This document shows, in pieces, positions 13,001 to 25,000 of a DNA stretch of 64,000 nt. Origin of the DNA: Yponomeuta sedellus (taxonomy: Eukaryota; Arthropoda; Insecta; Lepidoptera; Yponomeutidae); assembly GCA_934045075.1 (NCBI GenBank), contig OW203721.1, positions 14,850,678 through 14,914,677 of the forward strand, given 5' to 3'. Both the position numbers and the translations under genes were made by a program. Each line of letters begins with the position of its first letter. Position 1 is the stretch's first letter. The notes below the pieces were generated by a model that saw nothing but the letters and a program-made list of their open reading frames with translations, was not told the origin of the DNA and did no database searches.

Positions 13001-16000
13001 TGTGGAAGTAGAGGTTTATAGCAGGAAGGGATGCATTCCTCCTTGCATAAGCACATGAACTAGGTACCCTAGAAAGAAAGTGCACACAAACATCAACTCC
13101 TGTTTAGGGTAGGCGCGAGTGCTAGTATTATTTAAGTCTCCACTAAGTTTTAATTTTTTAAGCCATTTCAAATATTACTATTATTATACGAAAGTTTGGA
13201 TGGATGGACATTTGTGACCCAATCACGATGGAACGGATGATATTTGACAAAATACATATCAAATTTTCCTCGCAGGCAACACCTAGTATAATAACTGTTG
13301 TGACCTCTTGGAACAATTATGTTGGATAACACAACACATTGGGGACTTATATAATAGAGTGCAGGGTTTGTCATTGGCTGCCTCTTTCTCTTCTTCAACT
13401 TAAACTTATGTCAATTGTATAAAAATCGGCATTCTAGAGTTAGTACGATGGCACAAGTCGCGCTTTTTGTGGCGCTAAAATGCCAGCATTTTACAATTAA
13501 TGTACTGGAAAGTCGCGACTTTTGACATTTCAAACTCGCGATTCGCGTCACCGTATTCCCAGACAGGAGATTATGTTGTTGGCACACAGTAATCTTGTCG
13601 CCTGCGGTCGTCCGAATTATATCTTTATTTTTTATTTATTTATAAAGAAAGATATAGTTCTGACTGTAGGTGATCTGATCTGATCCGGGAGATGGATGTT
13701 CATAGAGTTGTCGAACTATAGGTCACATTTATAGGTTGCGTCTGGTGTTCCCAGCTGTAGTCGCGCACGGTTTTTTAGTAATCACTAAAGAATGCAAAAA
13801 TATTGTAATGTAGTCTATGAATTTCATAGAAAGTAGTAGTGAATGTTTTTTGCAGGTGATAAAGTTTGCTTTTTGATTCCATTTATTCCATTTTAGATCG
13901 CAGCTCCAATTCCGAAGGGGAGGGCTATGTTGATGCTATGCGCGCCTATGATTTCTATATGCGCATTATGTATGCATGGGTCTCTATGACCGTGTAGAGG
14001 CCAAACAGATTTTGGCCTGTATAACGTCACGAAAAATGGCGGACGTCATGTTTAGAGTCTCAAAAAGTCATCTTTAATAGAGTCAGCAAGGAAGCCACTA
14101 TTATAAGGAATTGATTGATTGAAAGCAAATGAAAAAAAAAACTGAATTTGACCGAAAAAGACCGCCTGTTAAAAATGTTAATTGTTTTAGCATCAGTTAA
14201 TCGTTGTTGAACAAGAACGTTTTAAAACATACTTGTTGAATCTCCGCAAACTAACGAAACTAACTTATTACCTACAAGAAATAGAAAAATGTCCCTCTTG
14301 GTCAGGTCTAGAATTTAACAGATGCGTTTAGACATTGATAAAGTCTAAATACTAGCAAGACACAGCTCAAGCATTCGGGAAATTTTATTTTGTTTCGAGA
14401 CTTGTGAGACGCGTCGTTTTGCGACGTATCTATCAGCACCTACAGAGAGATTAAATGGTGGAACATCAATTAATCGTTTATGTATGACCTTATGACTTAT
14501 GACAATGGGTGATCTTTTATCGATAAAACATTATAATACAACCATTTGACATGAACGCACTTCATAACCTATGTCACACTTTCTAGCCTATAAATAATTA
14601 ATAACATTTACATACAGGCACATATATTACTTCTGGCCCCACACTATGTTGATGGAACGGGTGTTACGAGTAATTATATCTCTAAGAGAACTCAAAACGA
14701 AGTCTAAATGAAGATATAGCGTCACCTGTTCATTCTAATTTCAGGCTTAAAAGCCCAATCCTAACTACTGGTGTGTTACTTTGATGCAAGACTGCTTTAA
14801 CAACTGTAACTGACTATCTGCTCCGATGCAAATCTCGACGCAGTAGAGATGAAATATAAAAATATCTTTACAAACCGTGAGACATAAAATATTAAAAAAA
14901 GAGTAAGAGTAAACGTGCAGTTTTTTACAAGTAATCATGAAAGACCGTCGGTAGCAGCCGCGAAAAGGAGTAAAAGTAAACTAAGCCCATTATTCAATCT
15001 AACCTGTAGAGGCTAAGTAAAAAAAAAAGTAAAATTAATGTAAACTGAGCTAGGCGGCCACAGAATAAACGCCGCAGTCGGAAACCAGATTTCTCAAACT
15101 CTGTCGCGCAAGAAAAGTTTTAAAGGAAGATCTCTCAATACGAGTTTTTTCTTTGTATTTATTAGTATTTAATTTACAATGGATGTTTCGTCGGGCTTGA
15201 TTAGAGAGAGAGGTGGGGCTGCTCAAAACAGTTAAAAATAAAACTATTAGAAAGTAATATGCGCGTAAGCTAAGGTTTAAGAGAAGAACACTCACTACGA
15301 GAAATTAATAAAGCTCGACGAAAAATTTTTTTTAAAAGAAATACTATAATAATAACTTCTACACAACACAATCACTTGACCTGGTCCCAAACTAGGATAC
15401 CCTGTACTATGGTAATCAGACAAGGACATCACTAACATGAAAATACAATATTCTAATAAAGATAAACAACAATAGCTTGAGAATCGCTGGTCTAAGGGAT
15501 CCCGAACATGGTGACCACATCCGGTGCACCTCTGCGTTCGGTTGCACGGCCGCTGGCCGCAGGACTACATTAATATAAAGTCGATCTTATCCCACTACTC
15601 CATAAATAATAGTCCTTATCGCGATAGCTATACGTACTAATATAGAACAACAGCTTAAGCCCATAGGTAGCCGATCGTATTCTGATCGGGCGCCAAAGGC
15701 GATGTGTATGGACGCGTTACTGCCCAAATGCGAAACAAATAGTGAATTGTAATTGAAACGCTCGTCGAAATATATAAAGTTACCATTTAAATGGTAACAC
15801 AACGGACTGTAGCGCAAAAACACAAATAAAAACGTACACCAAAACAAAACTTACGCCTTCGTTTTTCGTGAACAAAAAGACAATAAGAGTATTTCATCAG
15901 TAAATAAAATACTTCTGATTAGATTATGTATGTAGTCAGTAAAAGCTAGTTAGATAAAAGCTCGCTTATCTGGCATTAGAAATGGGGCTTTACCTGGGCT

Positions 16001-19000
16001 AGGCTTGTATCCACTAAACTGCCGCCTCGTTCCTACGACAAAGAGATTAAAAAACATGTAAACAAACCGAAAGGTGTGAAAAACGACGTATCATGCGGTA
16101 TACGCTTGCCGTGTAATTATTGTCAATCAACACTGTAATTTCTAAATGGCTGTGAAAATCCATGCACCGCGCCGCGCGAGTCTCGCGTGTACGGGTTATT
16201 TTAAAAAAATATTCTGTGCAATTTAATTCCCGTGGCCGCAACTCTGTGCTAGGTGCGGCAGACAAAATTGGAAAATACGTTTTCTTTTTTTATAGTAGGA
16301 TTTGAACTGGATTAAGACTGGTCTGATCCAGTTCAGTCTGTCGAACAATTTTTAATTTTATTCAGCTTTGGCCAAAGTGTAAACAAACCGTTGGATTAAA
16401 GTATTAAATAATGTCTGTCACTTTGTTCACTTTTCCTACGTCATCCATTCACGCATCTCATTCAATTAAGAAATAAAATTTATTTGAATTTGGTAAGTAG
16501 TTTTTCAAAAATATTTCTTTAGATTCAGACAAAAGCTGCATTAAATACAATATAATGTACATAGGTTATCTTCAAGAGAAATGAAAAGATTTATTCAGAA
16601 GCGCAGAAACTGCGGCTTAATGAACGTTACAATTTAAACTAAATATTCATTTCAAACACTAGATCATTTTGGAGAAAAAATGGACAAAAAACTCCAAACT
16701 TAGTCTTTTCAAAGTCCTTAATTAACAGAGTTTACATAATTATTATAAAACATAACTCATGCATTGTACTGGCTTTCATTCCAGACGTAATTGTCATCTA
16801 AATAATCCTTTATGTTAAAGTAGCCATTTGGCAAAAAACTTAACACATTTTTTGAACCGTGTTTTAGGCAAGCTTAATATAATCTTCAGGGATTTCATGA
16901 TAGAAGCGTATACAATGCCCCATGAAGGATGTATTAACCTTTGCCAGCCTGAATAGTGGGAACAAGTTTTTATGTTTATTTGGATAAATTATTCATGATT
17001 ATTTCGATGAAATTAGCTGATCAACAAACTTTTATTTGACATCTCAACCAGGAAGGGACGATCTCACGTTAAATATATTGAAAACCACATTATCAGATAC
17101 ATTACAGATCGCAAAATTTCTTCAGTTCCAATTGTTGGGATAAAATTAATATGCCATGACACAAAAATGCACAGTGTTCATTTTAATTTGGTGGACTAGT
17201 CGATACGGGTATCTCAAAGAGGCAATAGACGAAGGCGGAAGGCCGGGATTATATCTCAAATCCACGCCGACTCATCACGGCAGCCCAAATGTAATAAATC
17301 ACACAAGCACATCACATATTATAAAGGCGAAAGTTTGTCAGAGTGTATGTTTGTTACTTCTTCAAGTCCAAACGGCTGGAGAGATTTTAATAAAATTTGG
17401 TATGGAGTTAGCTGACACCCTGGATTAACACATAGGCTACGTTTTACTGCTTGAAAATATCTTATTCCCATGGGAAAATCGATAAACCGCGGGTAACACC
17501 GCGGGGCACAGCTAGTACATCATAAAAATTTCCGCTGAACTCAGAACCTGTTACGCTGTTAGCGCAACTTCAAAATCTTGTTACAGATTACCGTCTAGCA
17601 TGTAATAGCGACTCTATTTATTTCCCTCTTGATGAGTGATTACTAAGTAAGTCACTCTCCTGTACTAGTAGATACACCAAGAATTACGCAAGAAACTTAT
17701 AAAATAACATAGTACAATACGACTACAATAGGCATGTGAACACTAATCACAATTTGATAAATGTGCACTTTATATTAATAGATTATGTTATCTAGATACA
17801 TGAAATAATATCTAATTTGCGTAAGAATCCATAAAAAATTAAATAAAAATACTTTTTCAAGTGATAAATAAAACCTATGATCACGTGACCCCAAACACCA
17901 ATCAGAGCGCATTACGTCACGACACTCAAAACAAGCGGAACGAGCTGTCAAAATATAAGGAGCGGTAGAAAATCTCGATTTTGTAATTAATTTAAAAGAT
18001 ATAAAAGGCTTTACATCATTGCAATGGAGGCAGGATTCATGAAGGGAGACAGTGCGAACTTGCCGAAGGTTGATTCCTTGATGGTGGCAAATTTCTTTGC
18101 AAGAAACAAGGACTTTTGTGAAGCGGAATACCGAAACGAGAAAACATCATCGTGAGTACATTTCCGCGTTAAAATAACAACTTAATGCATCATAGTAAAT
18201 AGTAAAAAACTTAAACTTTTTCCATGATTAGGTAAAAATAAATACAAAATTGTCATTCGTAACATCAGACTAAGAAAGTTAGGTTATGTTACTGATGATA
18301 TGTTATTTTTTTATTTTCAGATCATCAAGAGAATCTTATGGTGATGACGCAGTGGGATATGTCCAGCTGAAACGAGACTACAGCTCAAATGTGTGTACAG
18401 TCATGTGTGGCGTTTGTCCGGAACATAGAGTGCGCACAAAACCTTATACCGTAACAGTTGTTGTTGACGAAAAAAATGGTGTTGTAGTCAGCGCTCGTTG
18501 CCATGATTGTCCTGCATCTGCAGGTGGGTGCAAGCACGCCGTGGCTTTTTTGATGTGGTTGCATCGAAGAAGTGAAGAGCCTTCATGTACAACAATTAAA
18601 TGTTACTGGAAAAAATCACAGTTATCCAAAGTTGGCACTAGCCTAAAGTTCATTACAACCAAAGAAATAGCCAAAGGTAATATTTCGAATTATTCCTCTG
18701 ACAGTACTGTTCTCATCAAATTTATGGAACTTGCTGCTGCCAAAGAAATTAATAATTGTGAACTAATTCGGTACATGAAAAACTCCTCGAAGGAATTGGT
18801 AGGGACATCAATGTACCAGTTATGTATAAAATATGGAGTACCCTCTAGTGACGAGTTTATAGATAAAATATTGCCATTTTTTACTTCAGATGTTTTAAAA
18901 GAAGTAGAAGAAAAGACTCGAGATCAGTCTGAAAACAATTTGTGGCATGAATTAAGGTTTGCAAGAATAACAGCTTCAAAAGCCTATGAGATTAGTAGGT

Positions 19001-22000
19001 GTAAAACCAGTGATGGGTCATTGGTGTCCCTGATTTTGGGAAGCAAAGTCCCCGACACACCGGCCATGAAGCGAGGCCGAGTTCTGGAGCATAAGGTCCT
19101 TGAAGTGGTAAAGAAAATACTGGGAAAAGACATTAAAAAATGTGGGCTTTTTATAAGTAAACTTCATCCCATGATTGCTGTATCGCCTGATGGCATAGGT
19201 CAACAGTTTTTGGTAGAAATAAAATGTCCATTTACTGAAGACACTATGAAGAACTATGTTCAGGATGGAAAACCCTCAAAAAAATGTTATGCCCAACTAC
19301 AGCTCCAAATGTATGTATGTGATATAAAAAAAAGTTATTTCTGCATTGCAGACAGAAACTTTGAAAACAATATGAAAGTTAATATTATTGATGTTGATTT
19401 CAATGAAGAGTATATAAACACTTTGCTCAAATCTTTAACTTTATTCTGGAAGACTAATATTTACCCTTTATTATTCAAAATGTCTGAAATGTAATAAATA
19501 AAAATATGTGTTATTATTAGTTTTTTATTTTATCATCACAATTTTTTATTTACAGTAAAGATAAATATATAGGTCATTTATTAATTAATGGTTTCTGTAA
19601 ATTCACAAGTCCACAAGCTATCACTATGATGTCATCAAGTTTACCTATTAGATTATTGTTTATACAAGCATGTGGTTTCAACATAGAATATTCTCTCAAA
19701 CGTCTTATTAATCGTTCTATGTGAATCCGCAGACTAGCAATTTGTTTAGTCTGTTTAACTTCCTCCTATGATAGTTTTTTACCTGATCGAACACTGGGAG
19801 GACGTACTAACTGACACCCAACTTCTAGTAGCAGGGGTTCAATATGTTTAAAGCCCCTGTCAGCCATAACATGAGAGCCACTTGGCAAACATTTCAAAAA
19901 ATCACACTGTTCAACAACACACATATCAGTGGTCCTCCCACCATAGCCAGGTGACACATAATTAACAAGTCCATTAGGGGTGCTAGAAATCAAATACTTT
20001 ATTGTATTTGCCTTTTTATAATCGGACCAAGTCAAAGCTTGGTGCAATGCTTTACTGGGTTTCTGTATTTCAATTTCTAGACAATCTATTATACATGTGA
20101 CTTTATTATAATTTTTCCTAAATGCTATAGGCAAACATCTCTTTATTGCAGCCTTATCTAAATTTACAATAAAAGATCGCATAACATGAGCAATTTTAGA
20201 TACATTTTCTCTGAAAATTCTACATGCATATGATCCAGTTATTCCAAAGTCATCGCCAAGTTCTGAAGACTTTGTGTCCAATCGAATTTTTTTTAAACAT
20301 AATAAAATTTGTTGTTCTGGTATACCTGTATGTTCTTGTATAAGTTTAATAAAAAAATAACAACTTTTTGGGACACCTATGTAGAATTGGGGATTCTTTT
20401 CTATCTTATTTAGAGTGGATTTTGACATAATTTTGCAGTTCTCTTCTTTTTCTAAATCAAGTTCAATAAAAGTGCTAGTGTTAGATGAAGTCTTTGATAA
20501 ACTAGAATGTTCAACAGAGGGAGTGTATATTGATACATCACTGTCTGATTTGTCATCATTACCTAAATATCTATTTACATTTGAGTATGTTGAGAGTGGT
20601 CTTAGATGTGGCTTTAACTCTGAAACTTTGAATGGAGATGTGGAGATGGATTTGGTAGGCTGCTTTAATGGAGAAGTCTGCGTCTGCTTTACACATAATT
20701 TGGTGAATGTTTGACTAGCTTCACTTCGACGTTTTGCTGAGATGATGGTAACATGTGAAGTCTGTAGTGCTTTGTTAATCTTCAATGGTTCTTGTATGAT
20801 AAAATCTGAAAAAATAGGTTTATTTAATTATTGATATTTTCATTATATCTTTGTCCCTATTACAGTCGAGCTCAAGATTAATTTTAACATAAGGTGATAA
20901 AAAGAAATTAAAATGGTGTCAGGTTGCAAACAGCATCACATTTGCCCAATTTGCCCGGGAACAGACCCAACTGGCAGGTCAATTCTAAGGTTTTTCTTTT
21001 TTCCCAGACCAGCATGGAAGAGATAATTAATATTTATTTATGTATCCAGTTTATATGAATACATAAAATTAATATGAATGGCACAATATGACTAGACATG
21101 ACAAGAAAAATTTAAAAACCTATTTAGAGGCTAAAAATTTCACCCATGCCGGGATTCGAACCCGCGACCTCTGGCTATCCGTGCCAGCGCTCTTCCAATT
21201 GCTCAATTAAAGAGCGCTGGCATGGATAGCCAGAGGTTGCGGGCCTCTAAATAGGTTTTTAAATTTGTCCTTAGCACGGGTTAGTGCATTAAAAATAAAA
21301 ATAGTATAAGAAAAATTTATTAGTTTTTTATTTACCTGAGCTTGTGCCGGAAAGGTTGGAAGACTTGACTTCATTCTCTTGAGATGCTGCAGTACATATA
21401 TTTTCATCTAGTTTCTCAATCAAAGCAAGTCTTTGCCTTTTTGCAGCGACAGGTCGGCTTACATTACAAAAACTTGGTCTGTTCGGTTGACACGCAAACC
21501 TTTTTGGTAAACAACCACTTCTCATTCTTATTTGAGACACTGAACCCATTGTCGTATACTGTACATAATTTTCCATGTCCCTAGGAAGCTGAAAGTAAAT
21601 TTTTAAAAACCACAAGACAGATAAAGTGTTATTGATATTGCACATAAACCTATATCGATACTGTGACTGATATAACCTCAAAGTATTATCAATTATAACA
21701 TTTAAAACCAAAAAGTTGACTATTTCAATTCGTAAAGTACTATTAAGTACTAATCTACATACTTCCATACCATTATGAGGCATTTATAAGCTTTGTAATG
21801 GGTAATCTCTATAACTATCAAATCAGTGTTAGAATGGAAAATAATAGTGAATCTATGCTACAAATAAGAAATATTGAATGATTGTTACTTACATCAAAGT
21901 GGTCTTCACAAAAGTAAGCAGTAGTTTTCCCCGATAATGCAGTTGGGTCTCTCTTGGCAAGAGTTAACCATTTCCTTCTCAGTTGTTGATCGCTCGGAAC

Positions 22001-25000
22001 ATGTATAAACAGTTTTTCAGGTGTTTTGATAGTTGTGCTTTCGCACATGGGCACTACGCAGTATTTATAGCACTTTTTATTCATTTTTAAGCACGTACAT
22101 AAATGAATTACTCCCAAACTAACAGATATTGCAACCCGACCTACGAGACCGCGTAATGTTTTGAGTGTCGTGACGTCACGCATGTCACCTGATGGCTTTT
22201 GCTGTTTTAGCGGCAAATTTGAAAAATATTTTAAAACCCTGTTTTTCGTAAAAAACAGACCTCTGATATTTTTTTAAATATTTTTTTCATGTTATCTAAT
22301 GGTAAATCATTAGGAAAAACATAGTTTTCAAATTATGTTCAGATGCCTATTGGCGGCCTTATTATTAAAAGTAAGTAGAGCAGGTTGGTTACTATCGTGA
22401 TTGTAAATAAGTTTTATAATTGTCGTTATTTGTCAAATTTAAAAACCTATTTAGAGGCTAAAAATTTCACCCATGCCGGGATTCGAACCCGCAACCTCTG
22501 GCTATCCGTACCAGCGCTCTACCAATTGAGCCAATGGGCGACTCACGACATCAGTGAAATTTCGAACCTCTTTACAATATTATCTGTATTACGTACAGGC
22601 AGCGACATCTGACTTAAGCAAATTGCATTACTTACAGCCCCGACTACCTACTTTGCAGTTAGGTTTAACATCGGAACGATATCACTGTACCCACATGATT
22701 ACACTATTTTTATTTTTAATGCACTAACCCGTGCTAAGGAACAAATTTAAAAACCTATTTAGAGGCTAAAAATTTCACCCATGCCGGGATTCGAACCCGC
22801 AACCTCTGCACGGGTTAGTGCATTAAAAATAAAAATAGTGTAATCATGTGGGTACAGTGATATCGTTCCGATGTTAAAACCTAACTGCAAAGTAGGTAGT
22901 CGGGGCTGTAAGTAATGCAATTTGCTTAAGTCAGATGTCGCTGCCTGTACGTAATACAGAGAATATTGTAAAGAGGTTCGAAATTTCACTGATGTCGTGA
23001 GTCGCCCATTGGCTCAATTGGTAGAGCGCTGGTACGGATAGCCAGAGGTTGCGGGTTCGAATCCCGGCATGGGTGAAATTTTTAGCCTCTAAATAGGTTT
23101 TTAAATTTGTTCCTTAGCACGGGTTAGTGCATTAAAAATAAAAATAGTGTAGTTATTTGTCAAAGCCGATGCTAACCGCTTAAAAAAAAGAAATTTGCAC
23201 TTTACCTTTACAAATTGTTTTTAAGGAATCCGTTATTGCTGTTCTCCGAGCACTCAAATGCTAATCATTAAAATCAACAAAAATAACAAATGGAAGATAT
23301 CTTTGGCTGAGTTATGTGTGTTGTTACGCTGTAAATAGGGCACAATGCGTTCTAAAACCGTATCACAACAAGAACCAATGCTTTCACAACACTTTTTATT
23401 TTAACGCCCATTCATTTTACCCTCGCTGGCTTAGCTACGCAAAGTGGGTCTTCACTTCCGCAAGCAAGAAGCAGTTTTTCTGCCACCTACCACCATACTC
23501 ATCCACCCGTTAGCGCACATTCTTTTCATTGGCTATTTCATTCCTTTCAGAAAGGTCCGTTGAGATTTAGTAGAGTTATTAAAAACACACCTACAATCAA
23601 CTTTTATTATGAGAGATATTACGAAATGGACGGTAAATACGAGTAAATTGTTTCATATGTCCGCTTTATTAAAATTAAAATTTCATTTGGAAAACCAGTT
23701 TTTTCCTGATATTTGGGAGTTGGTCGCATAATATCAGTACTATGTATTGTAAAATAACATCCAATTAGCATCCATGACGTTTAGCAGACCTTTATGAAAC
23801 ATCTAGAATGATTTTCGATCCGATTCTTGATGTGTGGCTTTCGTAAGGCCTATGAAGAGTTTTTTCAAGCTATCTATTTTCTTATACATCTGCGATTTTG
23901 TCATGTTAATAAAAAATAAACAAAAGGATTTTTAACAAATGCACGATCAATACGAGTATGACGTCGCGTGACATTATTTTTTAACATACCCACGGATAGC
24001 CGTGTGCTGTACGGCTTCTGAGTTTTTGGCTGTGAAACTGTCTAATAGGTGTTAAAAAGTGGGCTTCTAGTAAAGAACCTAGACGATGTTCGCTTTACTG
24101 CGTAAAGTGTCTTTAATAATGACTTTTATATTCTAACACAGACATATTTGATCCGAAGCCAATGAATAAATACAAAGAGTAATTGTAATAATCACCAGCG
24201 CATACGTAAATCACGTGTTAAAAGCATCTCAAAGTGGACCAAGCGAGAAACATATTTTCGTATTATTCACTTATATGATGATGGGAGACGGGCTTAGATC
24301 AATGTTGTTTCTTTTTGCAGCCGAATAGATTGAATTTATCTTGTCACTATCGACGCAGCTCAAATTGATGAACGAAACAAGAGCTTATCTTTGGATACAC
24401 AATTGCTTCTCAAACTCTCGGCCTCATGTTTTACCGGTGAGTGAAAAGAACCGTAATGAAAATACTAACAACATCCTTATATACAACATCCGAAAATCTT
24501 GAATGTAGGGATAGAAGGACATTAAGTTCTTCTATACATTTTAATGCGGCAAGTGTACTTGCGTTTGTATGGTCTTTAGTATGGTATGGACAGCTCAATG
24601 CCGTAATTTTGTAAGTTTAGTATTGAACACCAGTTTTTTTCGCGATTTCAATGTTTCCCGACAGTAAAAGTGATATATGACCTCTTATTTCGGATATTTA
24701 CTAGAATTTTGTTTTCCCATGTAGAGACATGTTACTCCATGAGCGGTGGTAGCGGAGCTGTGGAACGGGGGCTCCAATTTGGAGTGAAGGAAAATATTGT
24801 GAGGAAACCTGAGTATCTGAGGTTTATGTATCTTTGCTAAGTACGAATGTAATACGACTCGTTAACTTTGAAGAAACACGTCGTGGGAAATCAGTGTCTG
24901 AGGTTTTAACGTAGCTCTGCGCTTGAATTTGCCAATCTACGGCGGGCACCCGTGATTAAGCTATACTCTCTGAGGCAAGGCCCGTGCCCTGCAGGCTACA

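Larger units (their letters stand above)
17908..22180. mobile_element. ISL2EU-type DNA transposon (YqaJ + THAP/DDE genes)
   Basis: Two genes run towards each other from inverted ends: a SWIM/YqaJ exonuclease on + and a THAP-HTH-DDE transposase on -. Their stop codons lie about 80 bp apart and each overlaps an AATAAA. The clearest inverted-repeat core is tacgtcacgacactcaaaac at 17913-17932 against gttttgagtgtcgtgacgtc at 22158-22177. Similarity continues weakly outwards, so the true ends may lie near 17840 and 22240. I could not fix the 2-bp target duplication. The pairing of a THAP/DDE transposase with a YqaJ nuclease is the signature of the ISL2EU group, in the same superclade as PIF/Harbinger. 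The family name is from memory. Confidence 0.85.

Noticed and set aside
23003..23075. Functional tRNA gene
   Set aside because: Part of a repeated retroposon, T-stem mismatch, anticodon does not fit the arm lengths, and the same sequence is copied elsewhere in the window.
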